A stretch of DNA of 64,000 bases, taken from Pseudanabaena cinerea FACHB-1277. Its GTDB lineage: Bacteria > Cyanobacteriota > Cyanobacteriia > Pseudanabaenales > Pseudanabaenaceae. Numbering within the stretch: position 1 is the first letter of the stretch; each line of letters opens with the position of its first letter. Shown here in pieces: positions 1-9,144 of the stretch. The notes beneath the pieces were generated by a model. It searched no databases and was not told where the DNA came from. It saw only the letters and a program-made list of their open reading frames with translations. Location: assembly GCF_014696345.1 (NCBI RefSeq), contig NZ_JACJPY010000004.1, positions 1 to 64,000 on the forward strand. The letters run 5' to 3'. Made by a program: the position numbers and the translations under genes.

Positions 1-61
1 AATCCATGCAATGTTCCAAAGATCTTACGTTTGCGTACAGCTTTTCTTAATAATTCCCCAT

Positions 62-83
62 CGCTAAGTATTTCTACTTAGCG
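62..83. repeat. Short palindromic element in 5' part of a broken gene
   Basis: Perfect inverted repeat with 9-base arms (CGCTAAGTA / TACTTAGCG) and a TTTC loop. A reading frame open from base 1 ends in a TAG inside it (79-81), and another frame with convincing coding sense resumes after it. A related but less symmetric copy starting with the same 14 bases lies at 2579-2604. It looks like a small dispersed palindrome that inserted into a coding sequence. Confidence 0.6.
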
Positions 84-2561
84 CAAACTTGGGATGCTCC
101 CGTTTATTATAGTGTCTCTGACAAAGAAATACCCCTAGAAATTGATGGTTTGAGTTTAAGGGTTTGTAGCATACAGAAATGCACAATTGAATCAGATAAT
201 TCATTTGAATTTATCTCATTGAAAGGCTTAGATGGTGAAATAGCCATACCCGTAAGTCAGAAAGAAAACAAAATATTTATAGGCGAATTATCTCAAGATA
301 AAGTTCCAAAGATTTTTTGTGACTTTCCTTTAGTAGGAAGTGAGAAGTTTGGCATCCCTTTCTTTGTTAATAGTTCCTACTTCTATCCTACAGAACCAAG
401 AGATGGTGTTTTTTTGACAGACAAAAAAACGACTAAAATCAACCTCAATAAGCAAATCTTAAAAACATTAACTACTTACTATATCCATTTGATTGATTTT
501 GCTGCAATTGAAAAATGGGAAAACTTATATCAACTTGCAAACATTTATATGCCTCTTGAAACATATTGGCTTTCTACTCAATGGTACAAAGAAAACATTT
601 TAAAGCCTATACAAGATAAAGTTTACATTACTGCCTTAGTGAGAAAGCAGAATGGATCATATGTTTCACTCAAAAATGAAGATAACTCCATCATTGTAGA
701 CATTCCTTTTGATAAAAGTAAGGAGATTAGACACGCAATATGGGATTTAGTTGCTGATGTCAAGTTTTTCATCCTACCTGCCAAAACTCATATTGATGAA
801 TGGTATAAAATCTTTAAACATAATATTTGGGATGATTCTCACCGGCTAACCGTATCTCGACTGTCTGAATATATCTCTAGTAATTGCACAAAACTAGATG
901 ATTTACAAGAAGTATTTGAAATAGATTTACCTATCGAGTGGTTAAATCTATACTTCTCTCTTCTAGAAATTGCGGAAGATAAAAATATTATTTCTTTTTT
1001 GCAAAATGGAGAATATAAATTAGTTCCTAATCAATATGGTGAATTTTGTCTCCCAAATGATTTATATAATGATACTGGCATTGAAGCATCTTTGAAAGAT
1101 ATTGGTTCTCAACTTGTTACAGACTATTATGAAATTCTCTGTAACACTTCAGTAAAAATTTCATGCTTTTTAAAAACAAAATCTCAAAAAGATGTTATTG
1201 AAGAAATTAATAATTATCTTATTTCTGAAGATACAAATGAAGATGACAAGAGGATTGCAGTATATTCACTGACTTCACTGTTTCCACCAGTTGAAACTAC
1301 ACTCTATCAAACCAAGAATCTTATATTTGAGATTTCAAAAAAAGTATTTAAAGATCACACATTTGAAAAACAATTTATCGATAAGTGGAGTCCAGATATT
1401 TGGGAAATCTCAGACAAAATACAGGTAGAGTATATTACATTTGACATCTCTGAGTACGAAAACCTGCTAAATCTCAGCAACGCATTATCAGAAAGTAACG
1501 CTCAAGTTCGTGAATGGTTATCTGTCTTTGTTGGCTTAATTGTTGAACAAAATTGGAATTATTTGCTTATAGATGACAGTCCTATTGTTCCTAATCAAAA
1601 TGGAACTTTTTGCGATATTAACGACTTATTTGCAGAGGGAGAACCGATTGATGAGTCTCTCAAGAATATCGCTCTTCAGTTGAGAAGGGATTTTAGAGAC
1701 GAACTGATTGATATTGCATTTAAAGTAAAGATTCCTAAAAATCGTCATAAATTCCAGAAGGACATTGCTATAGAAATTAGAAGTCTTGTAACTCCTCTAT
1801 TGTCAGAAGTCAGTCGTAAGCCGCAAACTCAAAGTATTTTCAATGAGTTGATTATCTGGATGGATAGCAATCAAGATCTTGCTAAAGAGCTTTTTGAAGA
1901 TTTATTTGAAAATCGCCATAAGTTATATGATGATGCTGAGGTCGCAAGCAATTTGCGTAAGGTTCGTGACTTAGAGAGAGAAATAATTAATTTACGTCAA
2001 ACTAATTCTAATTTAAAAAATGAAAATGATCAACTAAAAGCTGAGATAGAAAAGCTTAAAGAAAATATTGATACATCTGACAGAAAAGATATTTCTTTGG
2101 CTATGAAAGAAATTGATGAAGACTTCCTAATTGCATATGGTGTTACTAATATTGATCAGATAAATAGTATCATCAGCGATCCTCGTATATCTCAAAAATA
2201 TATCCTTTCATTTCAAGCATTTGACATGGTTTCTAAGCTTCAATATGTCCTAGAAATCATAGAAAGAGCCAAGATTAATGTTAGACAATATTTAGAGTCT
2301 CACGCTGAATATGACTGTAGTGGTTGGTATGAGGTTGGAACTACTCATATCACAGGAATCCTTAAACATCATCAAAAAATTGATATTATCGTAAGACCTT
2401 CAGACAATAAAAAGATTGTATTTTATTATCCAGATGAAACCCAAACCCTTTCACTTAGTAATTCTGAGCTATGGGTTGAAGATGGTAATAGTAATCCTCA
2501 ACAAATAACACTTGGAGTTGTATTGCAAATTGAAGGAATTGAATGTCTCTACTTGAGATAA
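84..2561 (+). pseudogene. 3' portion of a large sacsin-like (HATPase-type) protein gene
   Basis: The first usable start in this frame is TTG at 150 (803 residues). The frame is coding-like from about base 84, where residues such as AQTWDAPVYYSVSD precede that TTG, so 150 is probably not the native start. Two repeated modules of the type PNQxGxF...L..D..I..SLKxI (about residues 295-330 and 480-520) match the repeats of large bacterial proteins with a sacsin/Hsp90-like ATPase head. A coiled coil covers about residues 610-650. The C-terminal 110 residues (HITGI...IIVRPSD...ELWVEDG...ITLG) form a separate end domain often seen in such proteins. The ATPase head is not in this frame and would lie upstream of the window. 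Role unknown, with a defence function possible by family context. The 5' end is separated from upstream sequence by a palindrome and stop codons. Confidence 0.55.
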
Positions 2562-2578
2562 ATATTTTAGTAAACACG

Positions 2579-2604
2579 ATCGCTAAGTATTTGGAGTAGC
2601 GTTA
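2579..2604. repeat. Second copy of the CGCTAAGTATTT palindromic element
   Basis: It shares ATCGCTAAGTATTT with the element at 60-83. The second half is diverged, leaving only 5-base arms (CGCTA / TAGCG). It lies just after the stop of the sacsin-like reading frame, so the frame has a copy at each end. Confidence 0.45.
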
Positions 2605-2634
2605 AATTTATCAGAGAATGGTTGAGATGAATAA

Positions 2635-2994
2635 ATGCAAAAGATAATGAATCATACACTTACCGCATCTCGATTAATTAACGATTGCCAGATCGAAGCA
2701 TTGTCCAAACAAATTGCCGAAAAATTTTCACCAGAAAAAATCATTCTATTTGGTTCCTATGCCTATGGAGTCCCCCATGATAGTTCCGATGTCGATCTTT
2801 TAATTGTCATGGAATTTACTGGGCGCAAACTCGAAAAAAGAATGGAAATCTGGAGACAAGTACAACCAACATTTGCTACGGATTTGATTATCAGATCGCC
2901 TAGTGAAATGATTTGGCGATACGAGCAATTCGATCCTTTAGTAAGAAATGCAGTTGACTTTGGCAAGGTGCTTTATGAACGAAATAATTCTTGA
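2635..2994 (+). CDS. MNT-type nucleotidyltransferase (MntA-like antitoxin family)
   Basis: 119 residues; the ATG at 2644 is an alternative start. The minimal nucleotidyltransferase signature is present: GSYAYG, then SSDVDLLIV, i.e. G-S-x10-D-x-D with both metal-binding aspartates. The length fits MNT proteins, which normally pair with a HEPN partner. In the MntA/HepT toxin-antitoxin type the nucleotidyltransferase adenylylates the HEPN ribonuclease. Here the partner overlaps its 3' end but is only a stub (2975-3079), so the pair is no longer complete. The nucleotidyltransferase itself looks intact. Confidence 0.8.
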   Translation: MQKIMNHTLTASRLINDCQIEALSKQIAEKFSPEKIILFGSYAYGVPHDSSDVDLLIVMEFTGRKLEKRMEIWRQVQPTFATDLIIRSPSEMIWRYEQFDPLVRNAVDFGKVLYERNNS

Positions 2995-3079
2995 GTGGAT
3001 AACTAAAGCTGATGCTGAAATCTGTATTGATATTTGCGATCGCTTGCTTAATCAGATTTTGGTAGCTTTACAAATGTAA
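2975..3079 (+). pseudogene. Truncated HEPN-domain gene remnant
   Basis: An ATG overlapping the end of the nucleotidyltransferase gene opens a 34-codon frame starting MNEIILEWITKADAE, the usual N-terminus of HEPN proteins that follow MNT genes (EWI-KAE/D pattern). It ends after the first helix at TAA 3077. The rest of the domain, including the catalytic Rx4-6H motif, is absent. A 3'-truncated toxin/partner gene; assignment rests on position and the short motif. Confidence 0.6.
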
Positions 3080-3423
3080 AGCTTAGTTCTTTAGACAACT
3101 AAATCAAATTATTGCCGCTCTGTCATTTTGGGGCGAGGCGATCTATGCGATCGCGGCTCGTACTTAACAAGTGGCAAGGCAGACGCACATAAAGGATGCG
3201 ATCGCTGTCTGTGTTCGTAATATCAGCCACAAGATGCGGCTGATAAGCTAGCGATTTTGCAATGGTCGCGAAATGTCGCTTTGACTATAGAGATGCGACA
3301 TTTAGAGAATTACACAGTCCAGAGAAGATTGACGCAAATTTCCCCAACTATGGGCTTATTTTTGGGCTTATTTTGCAAAATCCCCCACAGTATTGTAGTG
3401 ATTCTAGCGGAATTATATTTAGC
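3080..3423. other. Intergenic region with small inverted repeats
   Basis: No convincing gene. It holds HIP1 octamers and two inverted repeats: ATCAGCC/GGCTGAT (3222-3243) and AAATGTCGC/GCGACATTT (3271-3303). Two overlapping frames of 61-67 codons around 3257-3460 have no recognisable content. Confidence 0.5.
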
Positions 3424-3444
3424 GTTTGTATACAGTATACAAAC
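3414..3444 (+). promoter_or_regulatory. Perfect 21-bp palindromic operator upstream of the permease
   Basis: 3424-3444 is a perfect palindrome with 10-base arms (GTTTGTATAC / GTATACAAAC) around one central A. It ends 31 bases before the permease ATG and directly follows a TATATT that could serve as a -10 box (3414-3419). A repressor bound here would cover the transcription start. The GTATAC-centred form resembles sites of GntR-family regulators; the family assignment is inference. Confidence 0.6.
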
Positions 3445-3475
3445 TAAAATCTTTATATAACTTAATTAGAAAGCT

Positions 3476-4924
3476 ATGGACTCAGATCAAGAGCTAACCC
3501 CAGTTGACAGCTTGGGCAATGATTTGGACAGCGATATTACCGAAACTGCGGTGGTGACTAAATCTGGACTAATCTATGGTCTAAATGACAAGCCCCCTAT
3601 AGCAGAAGCCATTTTTGTAGCTTTTCAGCATGTCCTCGCTTCTTTTGTTGGTATTATCACCCCGCCAATTATTATCTGTTCCAGCCTTGGTCTAGATGCA
3701 GCCAATACTAGTTATTTAATCAGTATGTCTTTGTTTGCGTCAGGAATCTGTACCTTTATTCAATGCAAAAGAATTGGTCCTATCGGGTCAGGATTATTGA
3801 GCCTTCAAGGCACTAGTTTCGCATTTTTAGGTCCTATTTTGGGAATTGGAGCCGCCGCTAAAGCCTCAGGAGGCTCCCCAGAACAAGCTCTCGCCCTTAT
3901 TTTCGGGGTTTGTCTTTTCGGCTCATTTGTAGAAATTATATTGAGTCAATTCCTACATCTCCTCGACAAAATTATTACCCCCGTTGTCTCTGGCACGGTA
4001 GTTATGATTATTGGCTTAGGCTTGATCAAAACTGGCATGATTAGCCTCGCAGGTGGTGAAATATCTCGAAAAACTGGCACCTTTGGTAGTTCTCAAAACC
4101 TCATGTTAGGAGGGGCAGTATTGTTGATTGTGGTGGTGCTTACACTGTCTAAAAATCGATTCTTAAGGATGGGTTCGATCGCGATCGGGTTAGCGGTAGG
4201 TTTCATTGCTTCATTGTTTCTTGGGATCGTTAACTTTAGCGACCTGAACCAACTGCCATTTTTTAGAATGCCTCTACCCTTCCGCTATGGCATTAGTTTT
4301 GACTTTGGCACTTTTCTCCCATTCATTCTGCTTTATGTACTTACTGCAATTGAGACTGTTGGTGACTTGACCGCTACCTCTGCTGTTTCTGGCGAACCCG
4401 TCAAAGGTGGTGTATATATCCGCCGTATTAGGGGTGGTGTTTTAGGTGATGGCATTAACTCTCTAATTGCGGCTGTACTAAATACATTTCCCAATACTAC
4501 CTTTAGTCAAAATAACGGCGTGATTCAAATGACAGGCGTAGGTAGTCGCTATGTTGGTTTCTTTGTTGCAGGAATCTTTGTGATTTTGGGATTATTGCCA
4601 ATTATCGGTGGTGTTTTTCAGGCAATTCCGCAACCTGTTTTGGGCGGTGCAACTTTAGTAATGTTTGGCTCGATCGCTGTGGCAGGACTAAACATTGTCG
4701 TATCAGCAGGTCTAGATCGCCGTTCAATGATTATTGTCGCAGTTTCCCTTGGCTTGGGTTTAGGAGTAGTTTTTGCTCCTGAGATTTTTGATGGCAAGTT
4801 ACCAATTTTCAAAAATCTATTTGGTTCTGCAATTTCGACTGGTGGACTAACCGCAATGTTGCTGAGCTGGCTGTTACCCAATGTAGAAGACGATGTGGCG
4901 ATCGCGCAGGAAAATCCTGGTTAG
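3476..4924 (+). CDS. NCS2-family xanthine/uracil permease
   Basis: 482 residues, mostly hydrophobic, with about 12-14 membrane segments, a normal length for the nucleobase:cation symporter-2 family. The family signature Q/E/P-N-x-G-x4-T-G/R/K is seen as QNNGVIQMTG (about residue 347), and an early membrane helix carries the conserved QH pair. These proteins import xanthine, urate or uracil with a cation across the inner membrane; which substrate cannot be told here. It is a single gene behind a palindromic operator, so import is probably repressed unless a purine-type signal is present. Confidence 0.85.
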   Translation: MDSDQELTPVDSLGNDLDSDITETAVVTKSGLIYGLNDKPPIAEAIFVAFQHVLASFVGIITPPIIICSSLGLDAANTSYLISMSLFASGICTFIQCKRIGPIGSGLLSLQGTSFAFLGPILGIGAAAKASGGSPEQALALIFGVCLFGSFVEIILSQFLHLLDKIITPVVSGTVVMIIGLGLIKTGMISLAGGEISRKTGTFGSSQNLMLGGAVLLIVVVLTLSKNRFLRMGSIAIGLAVGFIASLFLGIVNFSDLNQLPFFRMPLPFRYGISFDFGTFLPFILLYVLTAIETVGDLTATSAVSGEPVKGGVYIRRIRGGVLGDGINSLIAAVLNTFPNTTFSQNNGVIQMTGVGSRYVGFFVAGIFVILGLLPIIGGVFQAIPQPVLGGATLVMFGSIAVAGLNIVVSAGLDRRSMIIVAVSLGLGLGVVFAPEIFDGKLPIFKNLFGSAISTGGLTAMLLSWLLPNVEDDVAIAQENPG

Positions 4925-5100
4925 ACCTCCTGCAAAATCCCAAGACAAAATAAAGACATGGGGAGTTTTCGTGAAGCTTTGCTTAGTAAGTCATTCTAAA
5001 AATTCCCTTTCTTGCAAATTAATAGTAAAATTCTGGACTGTGATAAGCTCCTGCACCTATCCGTTCATTCACTCATTTGTCATTCACTCATTTGATATCT

Positions 5101-6135
5101 ATGGCGCGAAAACCTAAAACTAAAACCTCGGCTGTACCCACTGATAGTAATCTAGGGCTTTCAGATTTGCGACTGCGCCTTAATTTTTTAGAAAAGGAAA
5201 ATGAGAAACTGCTCAAGCAAATTGAGACTAATCGAAAAAAGTTAGATCAATTTAATGAAAGTATCCAAGAGCTTGGGGTGCAGATTGCGGAGCGCCTAGC
5301 CCCATTTCGGCAGAAGATGGTGGAACTCGATCAGGAAATTCACGAGGTTTTTCAAGAAATTTTGGATGGCAGAAAGTTGGGCAAGAAGACCCGCAAGGAC
5401 ATTACAACGGTTTACTACAACCTGCAAATGCAGGGATTGATTTCGATGAAAAAATTACCTTTTGACTTTAAGGTAATGAATGATGACGATGATCCCGATG
5501 CCTTTGATGGGGAAAATGTGGGGGATGGGCAATGGCAGGGGCGATCGCCAGATCAATTTCCTGAAGAGTTAAATAAGCCAAACCGTGAAGAGCAAAAAAA
5601 GATTCGGCAACTTTTCTTGAGATTAGCCGATCGCTTTCACCCCGATAAGGTCACGGATGAAACCGAGAAAGCTTTTCGGACGGAGATCATGAAGGAAATT
5701 AATATGGCTTATCAAAATGCCGACCTCGCCACATTATTGGCGATCGAAAAGCAGCAGGAACTAGAATTGCTGATCGATCACGATAGTTCCGATGATTTAA
5801 CCCGTCATTGTGCCAAGGTCGAGTCGGAAAATAATTTCTTAAAAAATCAGCTAGAAGAAGTTAAGCGCAAACTCAAGCTCACTAAGAAATCACAACAAGG
5901 TGAGATCACTGCCACCTTTCAGAAAATCAGTAAGTATGGTGGTGATCCCATTGCCGATGCGCTGCTGGAAGTGGAAGTACAGGTTGGAGCGATGGAAGAG
6001 ATCCATAAATTTGTCCGCGATTTTCGCGATCGCCGCATGACGATCAAGGATTTTCTGAAGGGACCGCAATCTCTTCAGCCCGTTGAAATGACCGAAGAAG
6101 AGTTAATGATGGAATTTTTATCCCAATTTCGATAG
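5101..6135 (+). CDS. J-domain-like coiled-coil protein
   Basis: 344 residues from ATG 5101 (MARKPKTK). An earlier in-frame ATG at 5077 would add a poor leader. Coiled coils lie at about residues 20-75 and 235-270. In between, a J-domain-like helix pair contains HPDK (LADRFHPDKVTD), the tripeptide that lets J-proteins stimulate Hsp70/DnaK, and a following helix (EINMAYQNADL). The loop is embedded mid-protein rather than at the N-terminus. Probably a cytosolic co-chaperone; the client is unknown. No operon partner: the next gene starts 62 bases on with its own ribosome site. Confidence 0.7.
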   Translation: MARKPKTKTSAVPTDSNLGLSDLRLRLNFLEKENEKLLKQIETNRKKLDQFNESIQELGVQIAERLAPFRQKMVELDQEIHEVFQEILDGRKLGKKTRKDITTVYYNLQMQGLISMKKLPFDFKVMNDDDDPDAFDGENVGDGQWQGRSPDQFPEELNKPNREEQKKIRQLFLRLADRFHPDKVTDETEKAFRTEIMKEINMAYQNADLATLLAIEKQQELELLIDHDSSDDLTRHCAKVESENNFLKNQLEEVKRKLKLTKKSQQGEITATFQKISKYGGDPIADALLEVEVQVGAMEEIHKFVRDFRDRRMTIKDFLKGPQSLQPVEMTEEELMMEFLSQFR

Positions 6136-6197
6136 GCAATCGCTAAGTGTCGGCACTAGAATATAGGTAGAAAAACCTAAGTAATGGAGGCAAGACC

Positions 6198-7943
6198 TTG
6201 GTAGTTGCAGTTGAAAAGCCATCGGGCAGAATTGGGGATCAACCTATAGAGCGTCGCCTCTCGATGCAGGTTGTAGATATTGCGGCTGACACCACAACGC
6301 TGCGATCGCTGGACTGGGATCGAGATCGCTTTGATATTGAATTTGGTTTACAAAATGGCACTACCTATAATTCCTATATTATTCGTGGTGAGAAATTAGC
6401 CCTCGTGGATACCTCCCATGCCAAATTTCGAGAGTTATATCTGCAAACCCTCAAGGGACAGATCGATCCCAGCCAGATTGAGTATCTGGTGATCAGCCAC
6501 ACCGAGCCTGATCATAGCGGCTTAGTCAAGGAAATTTTAGCCCTCGCGCCCAATGTCACGGTGGTTGCGAGTAAAGTGGCGTTACAATTTTTAAACGATC
6601 TGGTGCATCATCCTTTTAAGCAACTGGTGGTCAAAAACGGCGATCAAATCGATTTGGGTAAGGGGCATATTTTGCAGTTTGTCAGTGCGCCCAACTTGCA
6701 TTGGCCAGATACGATGATGACCTTTGATCATGGCACGGCAATTCTTTATACCTGTGATATTTTTGGGATGCACTATTGCAGTGATGCCACCTATGACACA
6801 GACCTCAAACGCATTAGCCCCGACTATCGTTTTTATTATGAATGTTTAATGGCTCCCAATGCTCGCTCTGTGATTGCGGCAATGAAGCGGATGGATGAGC
6901 TGCCACAAGCGGCGATCGTGGCAAATGGTCATGGTCCTTTATTGCGGCACAATGTCAAGGAACTGACGGAAAATTATCGCCAATGGAGCCAAGCCCAAAC
7001 TAAGGGCGAAACCAATGTGGTGGTTTGCTATGTGTCCGACTATGGCTATGGCGATCGCCTATCGCAATCGATCGCCCGTGGCATTGCCAAAACAGGTGTG
7101 GCGGTGGAAATGGCGGATCTCAAAGCGATCGACTTGCAGGAATTGCGTGAGTTAGTTGGTCACGCGGCAGGGGTGGTAGTATGCACGCCTCCCGCAGGCA
7201 ATAGCCATGTGGAAACAGCGATCGGCGCGATATTGGCGGCGACCACGGCCAAGCAGGTGGTTGGGCTATATGAACCCCATGGCGCTCTGGATACTTCCAT
7301 TGATTTATTGAGCAATCGGTTTAAGGATTTGGGCGTGGTCAATGCTTTCCCGCCAATTCTGGTGCGTGATACCCCCAATGAAGCCACTTACCAACTTTGT
7401 GATGAGGCAGGGACTGATTTGGGGCAGATGCTCACTCGCAAGCAGAATATTAAGCAGCTTAAGGCGATCGATGCCGATCTTGATAAAGCCATTGGGCGCA
7501 TTGCTGGCGGTCTGTATATTATTTCCGCAGCCAAGGGGGGCGCTCGCAGTGCCATGTTAGCCTCTTGGGTGGCACAGGCAAGCTTCAAACCCCTTGGCTT
7601 TACGGTAGCAGTGGCGAAGGATCGGGCGATCGAGTCCTTTATGCAGGTAGGCGATCGCTTTGTTTTGAATGTGCTTGAGGATGGCAACTACACCAAATTA
7701 ATGCAGCATTTCCTCAAGCGATTTGCCCCAGGGGCTGACCGTTTTGAAGGGATCAAAACTCAGCTATCTTCCTTTGGTGCGCCCATTCTCACCGATGCCC
7801 TTGCCTTTATCGAGTGCGAAGTAAACAGTCGGATGGAATGTAGTGATCATTGGATTATCTATGCGATCGCTCAAGAAGGGCGGGTATCAAAGTCTGACAC
7901 GCTCACTGCCGCGCACCATCGCAAGGTTGGCAATCACTATTAA
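6198..7943 (+). CDS. Flavodiiron protein with C-terminal flavin reductase domain (Flv3-like)
   Basis: 581 residues in three parts: a metallo-beta-lactamase-like diiron domain (about 30-270), a flavodoxin domain (about 275-410) and a flavin-reductase domain (about 430-575). This three-domain form is the cyanobacterial type that reduces O2 to water with photosynthetic electrons. All diiron ligands are canonical: H101, E103, D105, H106 (HTEPDH), H168 (HWPD), D187 and H245. Full ligands point to the Flv3/Flv4 class rather than Flv1/Flv2, which lack several. The start is TTG 6198, supported by GGAGG at 6186-6190; the ATG at 6184 runs into a stop after six codons, and the next in-frame ATG (6264) is internal to the conserved leader. 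The heteromeric partner gene is not in this window. Confidence 0.9.
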   Translation: MVVAVEKPSGRIGDQPIERRLSMQVVDIAADTTTLRSLDWDRDRFDIEFGLQNGTTYNSYIIRGEKLALVDTSHAKFRELYLQTLKGQIDPSQIEYLVISHTEPDHSGLVKEILALAPNVTVVASKVALQFLNDLVHHPFKQLVVKNGDQIDLGKGHILQFVSAPNLHWPDTMMTFDHGTAILYTCDIFGMHYCSDATYDTDLKRISPDYRFYYECLMAPNARSVIAAMKRMDELPQAAIVANGHGPLLRHNVKELTENYRQWSQAQTKGETNVVVCYVSDYGYGDRLSQSIARGIAKTGVAVEMADLKAIDLQELRELVGHAAGVVVCTPPAGNSHVETAIGAILAATTAKQVVGLYEPHGALDTSIDLLSNRFKDLGVVNAFPPILVRDTPNEATYQLCDEAGTDLGQMLTRKQNIKQLKAIDADLDKAIGRIAGGLYIISAAKGGARSAMLASWVAQASFKPLGFTVAVAKDRAIESFMQVGDRFVLNVLEDGNYTKLMQHFLKRFAPGADRFEGIKTQLSSFGAPILTDALAFIECEVNSRMECSDHWIIYAIAQEGRVSKSDTLTAAHHRKVGNHY

Positions 7944-7977
7944 CCATATGTGCAAGTAGGGGCAGAACTCCATAGGC

Positions 7978-9105
7978 TTAGTGGACAGTAAGTAAGTACT
8001 GCTCATAAAGTGTGGCTGTCTTATTGAGCATGGTTTCACTAGAAAATATTTGACAGTAACGGTCATAGCCGTTTTGGGCAAAGCGATCGCGCAGTTCAGC
8101 ATTGTCAATCAATTGGCGCAGTTTAAGAGCTAACTGTTCAGGATCACGGGGCGGCACAATAAAACCAGTTTCGTGATCGCTGACCTGTTCAGCAAGTCCG
8201 CCGACATTAGTAACAACTACAGGTTTTCTTTGAGACATGGCTTCGGCACAGACTAGCCCAAATGGTTCTTGAAGAGAAGGTAGCGTAAAAATATCAAATA
8301 GCTGCATCAAATTTGGCAAGTCATCAATATAGCCTGCAAAAATTACGCGATCGCTAATTCCTAAATCCTGCGCCTCTTGTTTGAGTGAAGTTTCTAAATC
8401 GCCAGTACCCGCAATTACTAACCGTAATTCCTGCTCCCCTCCCCCATTGGGAGAGGGGGTGAGGGCGGCAAAGGCTTTTAGTAAATAAGTTAGCCCTTTG
8501 GCTTCATTTAAACGGGCGGCTGTGCCGAGAATAATTTGCTTTGCGGGATCGAGGTTAAATCTTTGGGCAAATTCTATGGATTTGTTTGCATCTAGACTCG
8601 GCTCTTTAACACCGTTATAAATTAAATTGAGTTTTTTGGCATTTAACCCTAATTCTTTGAGAATTAAATATTCGGCTTCACATACGCTGATCACTTGACT
8701 AGCAAAGAGATTGCTAAACCAACAGGATAATTGATAGCTGATTTTGGCGCTATCGCCATGATAGCCATGCACAGTAAAAATAATTGGTACTTTTTTTAAA
8801 ACTAATTTGACAGGAATCATTAATTCATGGGCGGCATGGACATGGATTAAGTCGATCGCCTGTTCTTGATTAATTTCTTTGATGCCCTTAATTAGTTCGG
8901 GCAAGCCTTTAAAAAAATTAAATTCTAAGCGCGTAAACTCCCGTTGCAAAATTGGCAAGCACCGAAATTGCGGTGCGCCTTTACCATCGGGGGCAAGTAA
9001 AGAGATTTTGTAGCGATCGCCTAGCCCTTCAATGAGGCTAAGCGCCTGTTTTTCTGTGCCGCCTTGATTGAGGTAGGGCAGGATAAAGAGAAGATGTTTT
9101 TTCAC
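7978..9105 (-). CDS. GT4-family glycosyltransferase
   Basis: 375 residues. The GPGTP-like N-terminal loop (LNQGGTEKQAL), the donor domain GTAARLNEAKGL and the E-x7-E motif EPFGLVCAEAM with GGLAEQV mark a retaining family 4 glycosyltransferase. It would transfer a sugar from a nucleotide donor to a lipid or polysaccharide precursor at the membrane surface; donor and acceptor are unknown. Odd: about residues 212-224 (LTPSPNGGGEQE) are encoded by a palindromic repeat inserted in frame. It converges with the flavodiiron gene and is not in a polysaccharide operon. Confidence 0.85.
   Translation of the reverse strand: MKKHLLFILPYLNQGGTEKQALSLIEGLGDRYKISLLAPDGKGAPQFRCLPILQREFTRLEFNFFKGLPELIKGIKEINQEQAIDLIHVHAAHELMIPVKLVLKKVPIIFTVHGYHGDSAKISYQLSCWFSNLFASQVISVCEAEYLILKELGLNAKKLNLIYNGVKEPSLDANKSIEFAQRFNLDPAKQIILGTAARLNEAKGLTYLLKAFAALTPSPNGGGEQELRLVIAGTGDLETSLKQEAQDLGISDRVIFAGYIDDLPNLMQLFDIFTLPSLQEPFGLVCAEAMSQRKPVVVTNVGGLAEQVSDHETGFIVPPRDPEQLALKLRQLIDNAELRDRFAQNGYDRYCQIFSSETMLNKTATLYEQYLLTVH
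8436..8458. repeat. Palindromic repeat inside the glycosyltransferase gene
   Basis: Arms CCCCTCCCCC and GGGAGAGGGG (one mismatch) around ATT. This G/C-rich hairpin type is dispersed in many bacterial genomes. Here it stays in frame and adds a Pro/Gly-rich loop between a domain and the strand RLVIAG of the Rossmann fold. Confidence 0.6.
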
Positions 9106-9144
9106 TCTTGCTATAAGCGGTATTTACTGAAGTCAACAAAAAAT

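Noticed and set aside
3257..3460. Overlapping 61-67-codon frames before the permease
   Set aside because: No ribosome site, no recognisable protein pattern, and they run through the palindromic operator.
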